Origin: Helochares maculicollis
Taxonomy: Eukaryota; Arthropoda; Insecta; Coleoptera; Hydrophilidae
NCBI GenBank assembly: GCA_033557835.1
Contig: JAWQRO010000276.1
Coordinates: 1-44,911, forward strand
Direction of reading: 5' to 3'
DNA: 44,911 bases
Part shown: positions 1 through 11,480 of the stretch, piece by piece
Layout: each line of letters starts with the position of its first letter
How positions within the stretch are numbered: position 1 is the first letter of the stretch
Notes under the pieces: model-generated
What the model saw: the letters and a program-made list of their open reading frames with translations, nothing else
Told to the model about the DNA's origin: nothing
The model's database searches: none
Translations under genes and position numbers: made by a program

Positions 1-138
1 TGGACGGGTTGGAGAGGTGGGAGCATCGCTGGGAAAAGTGTATAGATGTAAAAGGAGATTATATAGAAAAATAAAAATGAATTTGAAAAAAAAATACTTG
101 TTTTATTGTTAGGTCGGAAACTTTTCAGACAACCCTCG
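1..138 (+). mobile_element. 3' end of a mariner-like transposon (cut by window edge)
   Basis: From base 3 the plus strand encodes the last 23 residues of a mariner transposase (reads RWEHRWEKCIDVKGDYIEK, stop at 72-74), which is the typical C-terminus of this family. About 60 bases later comes a terminal-repeat-like sequence (ggaaacttttcagacaaccc, near 116-135), then TA at 139-140, which fits a mariner end plus TA target duplication. The rest of the element lies left of the window, so its integrity cannot be judged. It belongs to a different mariner lineage from the three elements further right, because the terminal sequence differs. Confidence 0.75.
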
Positions 139-152
139 TATATATACTCTTA

Positions 153-830
153 ACTAGTATGCAATATAGAACGCTTGTAAAAATCCTTTGAATTTTAAAA
201 TGTGAATTCATTATTAAAGGAAAGGTCCAATTTTTTAATATATACTCATAATTAAAAAATGAAATTTATGACGGTAAAGTCCCACTTCCGGTTTTCACAT
301 TCACACGGAACTAAAATTTATTATTGCTTTATTTTCCATGCCTGGCATTTTTGTAACATTTTTTGTAAGTGTTTATTCCAAAGACTACTAAAATTGGAAT
401 TTTCAAAATGATAAAAATAGCACTTACGGTGCTTCGATCATGCTGAAAATTTGTATCTGTCAGTTTTTTGTAACATTTGAAATGTGCACCAAATTTCAAT
501 CCGATAGCTTAGTTTTAAAGACTGCTTTACTTGGAACAGTTTCAAAACTGTGTAGGTAAACGGGTACTTCCGGTAGTCCTACATACCTTAAAAGTTGATA
601 CAGATTTAAGTTTTTGCGATAATAGCCGTATGCCTAATTTCATCACTCCACCTCAAACGGGCTGACCGCTTTCGTGTTTACATACACACAGACAACATGC
701 CGAAAATGGTCAAAATGAATTCAGGGGCACTTAAAACGTGGAGATCCGTCAAAATCTCGAGATCTAATTTTTTCCTGATCCCAATACCTATGGGAATGTA
801 AAAAACGACATTTTAGATTGCGCACCTGGT
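153..830 (+). repeat. Dispersed repeat, copy 1 (unclassified TE)
   Basis: This stretch aligns base-by-base, with many substitutions, to the reverse complement of 13960-14627. Shared landmarks are atagaacgcttgtaaaaa near 166, gacggtaaagtcccacttcc near 270, tgtaggtaaacgggtacttc near 551 and acttaaaacgtggagatccg near 728. The segment 541-765 is present a third time at 23840-24060. No coding potential longer than noise was found and no terminal repeats were seen. It is an old interspersed repeat of unknown class. The right boundary is approximate. Confidence 0.75.
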
Positions 831-3560
831 ATATCAACAATTGGTTGTATCGAAAAGAAATCAATAATGATTGTACTCCTATGAAAGCTGAGCAATACGT
901 GGTGCCCCGTTTTGCAAAATTAACCTCATAATAGGCTGAGGGGTGGTTTAATGGAGGTATCAGAACGTTAAACACCGTTTATGCTACAGATGGGAGAATT
1001 AAGATTAAGACTGTACCTTGAAATTAAAAAAATAGGTGTTTCGCCGTTTTAAAAAAATGTAATTAAATACGAGGGTTATGGGATAATAACTCATTTTTAT
1101 AAAAGTGCCTCTAATTGAAAAGCGACTGATTGTAGAAACGAGAAATTTGGTATGCGGATATATCTTTAAAAATAATCAGACACGCATTTTTTGTTTTACG
1201 ATCGCTTAGTTCAGGGTGCATGAAGAGGTGTTTTTAATGAAAAAATTTACAAAAAGTCGCTGCTACAAGTGACGAAATTGAGATTTTAATGTCTCTCTCA
1301 AAGTAATGAACGACGAAATCGACTTATTTCTCATCCCTTGCAAGATGATCAGAAATTATGAAGGCTCTTAAAACACGATTATGGTGAGGAAGTAAAATTT
1401 GCTAAAATTAAATTTATAGTCTTCCTTACAATGACTGCAGATGCCTTTAAAGTAAGCAAAATATAAGTAGAAATAGAGTTAATAATTTATAACGATAATG
1501 TTTTCAGTATATGCAATTTGAAGTCTAATCATATCATAGCTGCAATAAAAATATAGTAAATTCATGCAAGCAAAGCTGCTGGTAATTGCTAGTGTAATGT
1601 AATGGAGGCGAAATTAAACAATTTTTAAGGTGCATGCGTTTGTTGTTGGTTATTCTACTATGAATTGTTTGTATAGAAGTGATTTTAAATTGGTTTGTGC
1701 ATAGAGACACGAGGTGAGTCAGTCAGTCAAGGGCACGTGCCTCGACAGATGCACCTTGACGTCACTCGAGGGGAGCTAAAGGCCCATTATCTGAGTTGTA
1801 GTTGGTGAACTTCACGGGCAAATGGTTCCGTTTCAGCGTGGCAGTGCAATGCGTTCCGATGTCGTCACATTTAATACCCACTAAAATCATCCATGCCCTT
1901 TGTATCCCTGCTGCTTTTTCCAATTTTTAGGAGCTCTTCCCTTTCTAGTAAATTTCACTCGCTTTCCGTTCGCATCCCTACTTTGAAAAATCAAAATTAA
2001 ATAGTCTAACCTGTCTCGCCATTTCTTTGCAAATAATGAAATTGGTGTTTACCACTCTTTCAAGTATGTAAAGAGCAGCTCCGCAAACTTTACTTGGTCC
2101 ATTATTCGCGTATTTTATGCGAAAAACGAATTATTAAATTTCTTTATTATATACAATTATTTCATGAGCGCTTGGGGTTTCCCCCTCTGCTTTTATTTTA
2201 TATTCTGTAATACATAAACCACTGAACTACGGAAGTAAATTGTTGAGCTTTTGCATCTAGCATATTTCGTATAGATTTGCATTTATTCTAATGTCCATAT
2301 ATTGCTGATAAAATTTGCTCATAATCTTCAATAATATTCTGCGATTTTACCATCAACAGGCGACAAATAAACAAAATTAATCAAATTAGGGCGTATTCTC
2401 AACAAATGCCAAACGACATTTGATTATAAATTCTGCATCTCGTAATCTGATGAAACCACCAGTCATCAAATCAACTCGCTCATAATCAGAGAACTCATTG
2501 GGTGTAAGGTTACCGATAAAAATTAGGCTTGAAATCCAGCTCCGTGAAACCTACCATTAAATATATTTTTTTAAATATTTCCATGCTTCATAAAATAGAT
2601 CTCTGTTCTTTATTATAGAGGTGTTGACAAATCAATTCCTATTAGGGTGTATTGTAGCTGAGTCATGCGAATTCAGCTGCAAATCATACGGTCAAACATG
2701 TCCTCAGTAATACTCACCCATACGTATTTTGCTTTGTGTAGCATTCCATGTAAGAATTACTAAATACTTGCCTCGCCAATGATCTCATAATGTCAGAATG
2801 AATCTGATAGCTTCAATAGATTACACAAAAATCGAGTAAATAGATATCGCTAGCCATTAGTTTGTAGAAGAGGCCAAATCCTGGTTTGCTCTCACAGACA
2901 GAATGAAGTCCCCTTGAAGCACTGCACACAGGCAAAACAAGAAATGATGTCACATCCGATTTTGAATAATTTTGTTACCTGCATGTTCCGCTGCGGTGCA
3001 GAAACTTGTTTGGGCCAGGTATTCAAATATCGATCGTATACGTAGCAATTTCTAAACAATCAGGATGCCCTTTCATTTACATTGTCCAAAAGACGTTATG
3101 CATCCCTTCTGCGAACTACCCTGCTGATGGAGCGTTTGTGTTGGCTTTGAAAGCCCAACGTTACATTTTTGCTACGAATGGGTTGTCCGCAAAGGAATGT
3201 CGTTGTTTTATGAAAATGAAGCAGCACTCTTTTAAAACGAATAATTTTTTAAATTAATTAATACTTAAATTACAGGTCCATTATGACTAAATGCCCCTTT
3301 TTACCATTTATCTGGCAGCAGTAGGACTCTATGCGCATAAAAAATCTTGTTCTAAGCGGAAACGATTGACTTGAAGTCATGCCAAGCTAACATCTCATTT
3401 TTAATGAATACGCGCTTTCGAAATATTTGAGTCAGTTCACCCTCTTTACTCCCCACTATTTTTGGCGTAAAACATTATTGTAGACACCACAAATTTCTTT
3501 CCTTCAAGCCTTTCCTAACCTCCAGCACTTCCGGCGCTACGATGAAGCCAAAACTGTTTC
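831..3560. other. Non-coding, gene-free stretch
   Basis: No reading frame in this AT-rich stretch resembles a known protein and no splice-consistent exon chain was found. The only distinctive part is a GC-richer island around 1700-1870 with several transcription-factor motifs, listed separately. Confidence 0.5.
1711..1770. promoter_or_regulatory. Cluster of AP-1, E-box and CRE motifs
   Basis: Within 50 bases lie TGAGTCA (1715-1721, AP-1 consensus), CACGTG (1734-1739, palindromic E-box) and TGACGTCA (1757-1764, perfect CRE). The local sequence is GC-richer than its AT-rich surroundings. This suggests an enhancer or distal promoter, but no gene start is visible nearby. The function is inferred from motifs only. 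Confidence 0.35.
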
Positions 3561-3567
3561 TACTACT

Positions 3568-3613
3568 TATTTTAAGATGGGCGCACCATCTTGTATCCAT
3601 CTTAAAATAAAAA
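3568..3613. repeat. Short perfect inverted repeat (hairpin)
   Basis: The sequence tattttaagatgg is followed after about 18 bases by its perfect complement ccatcttaaaata. It would form a 13-bp stem hairpin. It sits about 30 bases before the 470-bp tandem duplication and could be a TE terminus or chance. Confidence 0.45.
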
Positions 3614-3639
3614 GCAGAAACAACATTTATTTCGACCAA

Positions 3640-4591
3640 TTTACTGTAAATGTATCAAAACTGTTAAGGCTAACAAAAAATTGTAACGTAAACGAAAATG
3701 AAAAATGCCTATACGGTCTCAATAGGCCATTTTCAGTGTCAATGCATTTCAATAGTAGTCTAAGCTTAGTAAAGGTGCAAAAATGCGAAATAATGGTATT
3801 TCTTCTAAGGAATCTTCACAAAGAACGCTAAGAAATTTCAAGATAGATACAGGTGCAACTTAAAACTCATGTACTTCCTAGAAGGGTTCTAAATGGGTGA
3901 TTTACTGAGAACTACAGGTAAAATTTAACTGACACAATGACGAAATCATTGATATGAAAGTGAGAAATTAATTTTTAGAACACTTATCAAGAAAATTCAA
4001 AGCACAGTTTGGATTAAAAAATAACGGATTCAATACAGAAGCCGCAAGATAGAAGATTTAAACGCAAAGACGACACGATTAAAAATCCACGATAGCAGGA
4101 TTTAATTTACTGAAAATATATCAAAACTGTTTAGGCTAACAAAAAATTGTAACGTAAACCAAAACCTAAACGAAAATGAAAAATGCCTATACTGTCTCAA
4201 AATGGGCCATTTTCAGTGTCAATGCATTTCAATAGTAATCTAAGCTTAGTAAATGTGCAAAAATGCGAAATAATGATATTTCCTCTAAGGAATCTCTTCA
4301 CAAAGAACGCTAAGAAATTTCAAGATAGATACAGGTACAACTTAAAACTCATGTACTTCCTAGAAGGGTTCTAAATGGGTGATTTGCTAAGAACTGCAGG
4401 TAAAATTTAACTGACACAATGAAGAAATCATTGATATTGTACAGCAAGTGAGAAATTAATTTTTAGAACACTTATCAAGAAAATTTAAAGCACAGTTTGG
4501 ATTAAAAAATAACGGATTCAATATAGAAGCCCCAAGATAGAAAATTTAAATGCAAAGACGACACGATTAAAAATCCACGATAACAGGATTA
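3640..4591 (+). repeat. Tandem duplication of a ~470-bp unit
   Basis: Unit 1 (about 3640-4107) and unit 2 (about 4108-4591) share almost the whole sequence, from a start of tttactg(t/a)aaat(g/a)tatcaaaactg to an end of cgattaaaaatccacgat. Differences are scattered substitutions plus small indels, such as a duplicated aaacc/aaacct near 4159 and an extra tgtacagc near 4438. Short frames in both units (MHFNSSLSLVKVQKCEIM / MHFNSNLSLVNVQKCEIM) are parallel because of the duplication and show no known domain. Confidence 0.85.
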
Positions 4592-7500
4592 AAGAATTGC
4601 AACCCAACATGTGGGTTTCAGGGCGAAACTCGTGGAGACTAGAAAGAGATTATACAATCAAAAATCTGAGACTCCCAAATCAAATATTCATGGTTTAGGA
4701 CGAAAAATCGGGGATTAGAGCATCAAAAACGAAGAATGGAGGAAAAACAAAATACTGGTGTTAAAAATTCAAAACTACGCAATTAAAATCAAAGATTAAA
4801 AGATTTCAAATATCAAGATTTTTTCCATGGAGGTAAAATCCAGGATTACAAGGCCAAAAACTAAAAATATTGAGAATCTAAGCTACAAAATATACGTAAA
4901 AAGAACGTATTTAAGAGATCAAGATTGTTTTAGTGTAGGTAAACAGCTACTTCCGGTAGGCCTACTAGTTCCAAAGCTCTACGATTTTATTATAGTAGGC
5001 GTACGTAAAATTTCAGTGCTTCATTTCTAACGGTTTGGATTATTTGCTCTTGTGGAATGAATTCAGAACCGTTTTTATCACGATGCTCTTTCGGTGCTTC
5101 ACCTTCTTCAAAGGGCAAATCAGGAAAAACATTAGAAAAACGGCATTAACTTGACCAAGGGAAGTCCCTTGTAGGAAGTTCGCAATCAAAACTAAGCTCA
5201 ATATTCTTGGCGTGGGTGGATCTATTTAGCATAGAGTAATTTAACACAAATTTAAACTAATTCGTTCATTACCATAATTTTAAAAAATTCATTGCATGGC
5301 GACTAAATTGAATGCACAAGCTGTACATTTTTCATCATCAATGTCACAAAAATTGTAGGTATTTGTTTAGCCCGGCCTGGTAATAATATGTTATTACGCG
5401 TAGATCTATAGTTTCATGAGTAATTCGTTCAACATGTTAAGTTGAAGTTCAACCATTAAACGCATTAGTTTTTATGTTCCCTATTTTCGAAGTTGAAAAA
5501 AAAAACGTTAGGCTTTACCGAAATTAATATATTTGTATTCTCTGCGTTTCGAGTTTTCATCGCAAAAATGGCAATTTCAATGCCTCCATTAGATTTTTAT
5601 CAGCGTAATTTACAGAGTTAATAACTTTGTGTAGCTTTAATAGAGAATTGAAATTTCCTGTTAGTTGTAAGTATTAAGGTCATCGAGCATTCACAATTTT
5701 ACAATTGTCGTCTTCATTATTTACTACCTCTGCCATGAAACTATTGTTGTATTTAACGCATTTTGCTGGGAGTAGGTGGCCATGAATGAAATGTCAGATA
5801 TAGAACATGAAATGTTCTTTTGAACATTAGCGCTTTTATCTTAAGGCGAGTAAGTCATTGAGGTGCATATAATTAATTTCGCCCAATTCAATTCGATATT
5901 GGGGTCCGTTATAGTCATTTGATCTTTAAAAAAAAGATATGCAAGCGAAGGTTTCAGTTTCGCATCACATTCGTAAACTCCCATAATTGCAAATACGAAT
6001 TCCCTGCCATCATTGATCCCCTACGTATCGGTGATTGAACTTTAAACATTTGAAAATTGATTTTACAAACACATTATGTAACGCATGATTGTATCACACC
6101 TCTTGGTTTGTGCAAATAAATCAATTAAATCCAGTCGGACTCTGTATCGAAGGAAGTGCAATTCAGAGGGTGAAGACAGTAATAACACGTATATTAAATT
6201 TTAGTTCGACGTCGCATTGATATCGATACAATTCAGCAAATAGTTCGATTTTGCAATAAGATTCGTTGGGTTTGCAACTTAATCGACAGAGGGATTTCTA
6301 GCTAATTAAAAATAATTTAGTGGCGTTCATAAAGCGGCTGTATTATCAGAAAGTCTACACGATAAACGCTGTTTATCAGGACAACCTTGACTCGTGATAC
6401 CAGTTCAGGCATTTTACATTGCACTCATGTTCGTATGAACATATAAGCGTTATAAAATACTAGTTTCTACAAGTTTGAATTAATCACGTCTAGAGCCTTG
6501 TCAAATAGTATAGGGTAAAAAGTCTCTTTAGCCTTTTGGTGAGTCATTCATCTATCGATGGGGGAAAGCAACCAGAAGGGATGATTCAATCATGACCCTC
6601 TCGATTCTTATTTATGGCGGTGCAGATGCGTAACTAGGTGTATGACGTCACATTACACAACCACATCATCTCGGTACATAATTTGATCATTCATTAAAGC
6701 ATACTAATGCTTGATAAGAAACGATAGACATTTTTCCAAATTCTATTCAATAATGCAAATAATCATGAGGATTTGTTGAAAAAAGTAATGAATGGATAAT
6801 GCGATACGCAATCATAATTATTATAAAAATGTCCTCTTATCTTTATGGAAAGAATGGATTGTCGGGTAGTTTTCATCTACCATACACGTGTGTGGCCATG
6901 TTCATTAAGTGAATTTGTGCTCGTTTAACATAAATATTTCCGCTTTTCAGGCATCCAATATCTTGATCTCAGCAATGAATATCGAATTAAAAAGCAAATC
7001 TCTTCTAGGCAAAATTTCTAATCGTCACCACTACAACGCACAGCCATGGCGAATAGTAAGTCAGCATGAGATATACGGTGCATAAATTTAAACTCAATAG
7101 TAACGAAACTTTAATCTTTCATTTATACCGAAGAAGACCATCCTAAACGCTTGTCATAATTATGCAGACATGTGCATAACCTCGTAGAGAGGGTCCAGCA
7201 TAGTGGTGTAGGTCGCGTTTAAGTCTGAACTTGTTGAACTTAAAAATCATTGCGCGCAGATTATATCTCATGCAAATCGTTAAAGCAGGGGTTTATGCCG
7301 ATTTGTGTTTAATTCGTTTCCGTCTCATTCTTATCAGATACGGATACTTTTTTACGTTCTATGAAGAATATTTCAAGAAAAGTATTTATTTCGTCTAACG
7401 ACTATCTATGAAAAAGGTGTTCCTAACAGAACGGTTTCTGTATAAATAGAAGCTATTATAGAAATTCGTTCTTTAACGCCAATTGCATTTAAATAGTTAT

Positions 7501-8260
7501 ACAATCTTTTTATTTTTCGTTTCATTTATTAATCGTTTAAGTTCCATCGAGTTTTAGCGAATTAGGAAAACCCTCTTCATGACCACAGGAACTGTATTCT
7601 ACCCTTGTTGATTTCAAAAGATGATTAAGAAATAAGACCAATCTTACCTTAAAGGGAATCTATTTTGTAATAAGTTTTTCATTTGGATTCTTTACTGTAG
7701 TTTGCAGCCATTCTTGGGGATTAAAGACCTGCAAGCAAATTATTTATTTGAAATAGTGTTTAGTAGAATGAAATTCTAGAATGGATATACTTGTAGCTTT
7801 ATTATTATCTAAAAGGCGTGTATTTCTAAAAACTATAGGAACTTGTATCCTGTCTTTTCATATGCGACTTTTTTATCAAGAAGTTTTGATTTTATTTAGA
7901 ATTGTTTATAAAAATGAGTGTCTGCAGCCAATAGTTGGATTATACCCAAATAATAAAGAAGCCAATTGTATTGAGTATTTAGCATGATTTGCCGAAAAAT
8001 GGACGAAAGGGCAAAGCAACCGTGGACGACTCTTTCTTAGACCTTCTGAAACAAGCAAAGGAATGTTGCTACTATTGGGGCCAACAAGAAAATGTTGTCG
8101 AACATGTTCAAGACGACACTTTGACAAAAGGGCGAAACAAAATCGTCTAAAATGTCATATACCATTGGGCACAAATTCTTTCACTTCGTTTTATATCTAG
8201 TTTATACTCATTCTTAGTACTAACATTCTGCATGATTCGTTTGTATACGTACAAGTTTGC
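4592..8260. other. Non-coding, gene-free stretch
   Basis: This is AT-rich sequence without a convincing gene. Near 4937-4965 there is a fragment of about 30 bases (gtgtaggtaaacagctacttccgg) resembling the dispersed repeat at 153-830. A perfect CRE palindrome lies at 6643-6650. The plus-strand frame 7985-8150 (55 codons, closed by TAA) looks slightly protein-like, but I do not recognise it. Confidence 0.45.
6643..6650. promoter_or_regulatory. Perfect CRE palindrome TGACGTCA
   Basis: An isolated TGACGTCA octamer lies in gene-free DNA. It is one of three in the window, and roughly 0.4-0.7 would be expected by chance in this length. No adjacent promoter elements were recognised. Confidence 0.25.
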
Positions 8261-8269
8261 ACCCTTTGC

Positions 8270-9101
8270 TATAGGACTATCTATAACATTTGCCAAGCGT
8301 CTTTGTCAAAAGCTTTAATTATCTCCGAGTTACACGTGTTTTTATAAACAACCAAAAGTGAATTATTCGATATTTACAATGGGTGATTGTGCTGAGCAAA
8401 GAACTTGCATCAAATTTTATTTGCGAAACGAATATTCTTGAGCGGATACATTGAAAATGTTGCGGAAGGCCTTTGATGATCAAACTATGGCACAAAAAAA
8501 CGTTTATAAGCGGTACAACGAGTTCAAAGCGGGCCGAGAACGCGTTGAAGACGAACTGCGCTCTGGACGACCATCAACGTCTACCGACGAGTGCCACGTC
8601 CAAAAAATCAAAGATTTGGTGCTTGAAAATCGTCGATTGACAATTAGAGACCTCGCTGATAGTGCTGGAATATCATTTGGCTCAGCACAAACCATTTTGA
8701 AGGATTTTTTGTGTCTCAAACGCGTCAAGTCTCGATTGTTTCCAAATACACCATGTCATACTGCATTGGTTCTTCGCGACTTTTTTGCCAAAAACTCGAT
8801 TCATATCGTTCCGCAACCACTGTATTCACCTGATTTGACTTCGTGCGACTTCTGGTTATTCAGCAAACTTAAAAGGCCAATGCGGGGATACCGTTTTGAT
8901 ACAATTGAGGAGATAAAAGCCTAATCGAAGAAGGTCTTGAATGCTATACCCGGGAAAGACTATTCCGAAGACTGGAAAAAGCGTCGGCAAAAATGCGTTT
9001 TATCCGACGGGGATTACTTTGAAGAGGATGAAATTGATTTGGAAGAATAAATAAAGAATTTACAATTTATAAAAAAAATTCTCCGTACTTTTTGATGACA
9101 G
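8270..9101 (+). mobile_element. Mariner element, 5'-truncated and internally deleted (copy a)
   Basis: This copy is closely related to the element at 26358-27657 (opposite strand). Both share the 5' leader (tataacatttgcca, ctccgagttacacgtgtt) and transposase start. Here the transposase runs from ATG 8379 with an in-frame stop near 8440. It continues through the helix-turn-helix part (RLTIRDLADSAGISFGS) to about 8740, then jumps straight to the C-terminal part (CHTALVLRDFF...YSPDLTSCDFW). The region with the first and second catalytic aspartates is therefore deleted. The 3' terminal repeat (tactttttgatgacag, ending 9101) followed by TA is present, and the 5' repeat was not found. Confidence 0.85.
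8379..9050 (+). pseudogene. Mariner transposase remnant
   Basis: The frame starting at 8379 is interrupted by a TGA after about 20 codons. It reopens as a 157-codon frame at 8451-8924, which is then closed by a stop inside the conserved C-terminal part. It encodes the N-terminal DNA-binding half and the last catalytic block (YSPDL..CDFW) only. Loss of the middle of the DD34D catalytic domain makes it non-functional. Confidence 0.85.
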
Positions 9102-9589
9102 TAGTAAACAATTATTTCTTTGTGATCATCATTTTCATTCAATTTCTTTGGATTAAGAGTGTTCTACCAAAAAGTCCTACTCCGTTAGGTAAGTCCCAGA
9201 AGCAAGAAGTTATTCTAAAAGTGAATATTCGTCATAAGTAAAACATATACGCATGAAACTCGAATTTCAGACAACACAAGGTGCACCAATGCAGTTTGTT
9301 CTATAATAGTTGGACACCGCGCCATTTTGTTGACCCATCAACTAGTTTCAAACACCAGTGCTAGATTGAGAAATAAGTGCACCGTGGTGTATTGCTGTGT
9401 TCAATATATTTCAGGAATGCATTTTTCCATGACCACAGGTATTGTATACTTCCGCTTTATTTTGCAAAATAGATCCTTCCCCTTTATGGTGGATAGTTAT
9501 TTTCTAACAGATTTGCCATTTAGCCTCTCTAACCTAGTTTTGCAGATATTCTTGTCACCTTCTTCTCCTTGGAGCTTATCCCACTGCAG

Positions 9590-10090
9590 TGGGGTCCGCT
9601 CTTTGGTTCGATCTTCTCCTCTTTACACGATCTAGTGCGTCTCGCGGGCGTAGGTTGCATTTTTTAAAGCCGCGTTTATTGTATCTTGCCACCGGGCCTT
9701 GGGCAGTCAACGTTGATGTTTTCAGCAACGTTGATTACTGTCCCCGATGCTGCTCTGGTATCATGTCCGAATCATCGCAGTCTCCCCTCGCGCATTTTTT
9801 ATTTATTGGAGCGACGCCGAACTATCTCCGGAGAATGTCGTGTCATGGGGTCGAATAATGAGACAAGCATTATACTTCGGACCATTCGCATCTCCATAGC
9901 GTACAGGCGTCGCTCGATGAACCGAGTTGTGGGGCAGCATTCAGATCCATAGAGCAGCACCAGGCGGACGACTGTACGATATATCTGTAACCTTACGTGA
10001 ATTGGCATGTTTTGATCGCATAGCACGTCGGTGACTCTTCTCCTCATCATCCAGGCAAGTATTCTTATACTGACTCCTATCTTTCTGTAT
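9590..10090 (-). pseudogene. 3' tail of a non-LTR retrotransposon reverse-transcriptase ORF
   Basis: On the minus strand, 10050-9799 encodes the characteristic segment after the reverse-transcriptase domain of RTE-like and related LINEs: LCDQNMPIHVRLQIYRTVV, then VLLYGSECCPTT and EMRMVRS. The frame continues past a stop into KMREGRLR.FGH and a basic-proline tract that normally follows (NVDCPRPGG). Upstream residues ILAWMMRRRVTDVLC extend it to about 10090. The catalytic RT core and endonuclease are absent, and stops and frameshifts are present. It is a dead 5'-truncated copy, the usual fate of LINE insertions. Confidence 0.75.
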
Positions 10091-10212
10091 TGTCCAAATG
10101 ACAGTCAAATCTCCGGTAACTTGCTCTTTTTTGATTCGTTGGTATCATCAGCGTATCTTCTTATGTAAAATGCTAACTCATTGGTGAGTAAAGGTACCAT
10201 TAGAATTTACTA

Positions 10213-11478
10213 GGTTAGTTGAAAAGTTCGCGGAGTGAAGACTTTAATCCGTTGATAGAGCTACAATTTCGAATGCATTCAGGGTCACATGCTTCTAATG
10301 AACGCATCTGCAATTTCAACTCGATATGACTTGTCAGTGTGTTTTTATGACGCTTTGATGTTAGACGTGTCAACATAATTTAATCATGGAAAAAATTGAA
10401 CATCGTGCGGTAATGAAATTTTTAGTGAAAAAGGGTTTGAAGGCGATGGAAATTTATAGTGAAATGGTGAATGTGTTAGGGAAAGCTGCTCCATCTAAAA
10501 CGATGGTCTGTAAGTGGGCATTGGAATTTAAACGTGGTCGCACAAGCCTAGAAGATGATCCTCGTTCAGGTCGTCCAAAAAGTGTGACCACTGAAGAAAT
10601 GATTGATACCATTCATGATATGGTTATGAACGATTGAACGAGTGAGATTTCTGAGACCATGAATATCTCAACTGAGGAAGTACTTCATATTTTGAAAGAT
10701 GTGCTAGGCCTCAGAAAGCTTTGTGCACGATGGGTGCCGCATTTCTTAAATTGTGATCAAAAACGACATCGAGTGATCTTTCCAAGGAACATTTGGAGCT
10801 TTTTTAAAAAAATAAAAAATATGTTTTACGTCGTTTCGTCACTATGGACGAAACACGGGTGTACCACTATGATCCCAAGCTGCGACAACAAATCTCAGAG
10901 TGGACCGAGCCTGGTTGTTCAGCCCCAAAACAACCAAAATTTTACAAATCATCCAAAAAGTTATGGCATCTGTTTTCTGGGATGAAAAGGGCATTTGATG
11001 ATCGATTATCTTTAAACCGGTAAAACCATAGTAGGAGAGTATTATTCAAATCTGTTGGATAAGTTAAATACAAAAATTAAAGAAAAGAGACCTGGCTTGA
11101 AGAAGAAAATAATCCTTTTCCATCAAGATATCGCGTCAACACACAAATGTGTTCAAACAATGGCCAAATTGAACGATTTACGGTATGAATTGATCGAACA
11201 TCCGCCTTACTCTCCCGATCTAGCCCCCCTGAAGTGGCGATTTCCAAATTAAAAGAAAATCTGAGTGGAAAGCGTTTTTCTTCAAATGAAGAAGTTGTAG
11301 CGACTGTGAACTAATATTTTGACGAGCTTCCTGGAAACCATTTTAGAGATGGTATAACTGAATTGGAAAATCGTCGGAGAAAATGTATTGAAGTTATGGG
11401 AGAATACACTGAAGACTAAAGATATTTTTTTTAGTTTTGCCCTTTTTTATCCCCGCTCCGCAAACTTTTCAACTAACC
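10213..11478 (+). mobile_element. Full-length mariner element, inactive (copy b)
   Basis: The 1266-bp element is bounded by imperfect terminal inverted repeats (ggttagttgaaaagttcgcg at 10213; complement of cgcaaacttttcaactaacc at 11459-11478; one mismatch) and flanked by TA at 10211-10212 and 11479-11480. Inside is a transposase from ATG 10386. The termini, TA duplication and length fit mariner (Tc1/mariner superfamily). It differs from copies a and c in both terminal repeats and protein. Confidence 0.93.
10386..11419 (+). pseudogene. Mariner transposase, broken by stops and frameshifts
   Basis: The pieces 10386-10637, 10659-10985 and 11055-11252 are successive parts of one DD34D transposase. 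They hold the helix-turn-helix region with RGRTSLEDDPRSGRP, then the RKLCARWVPH linker. A first catalytic block (TMDETRVYHYDP) reads in a different frame near 10840, followed by the second block (LFHQDIASTHK) and the third (PPYSPDLAP). The expected third aspartate just after that motif reads LKW instead of a D-containing triplet. A TGA ends the first piece near 10635. The coding tail (FRDGITELENRRRKCIEVMGEY-like, spanning shifts) reaches about 11419. It cannot make active enzyme. Confidence 0.88.
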
Positions 11479-11480
11479 TA

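Noticed and set aside
1062..1075. 5' terminal repeat of the mariner ending at position 138
   Set aside because: Only tacgagggtt matches. The following bases diverge at once. A similar short match near 14847 was rejected for the same reason.
7985..8150. Protein-like frame of 55 codons upstream of mariner copy a
   Set aside because: Codon use looks plausible, but there is no recognisable domain, no acceptor site and no neighbouring exon to join it to.
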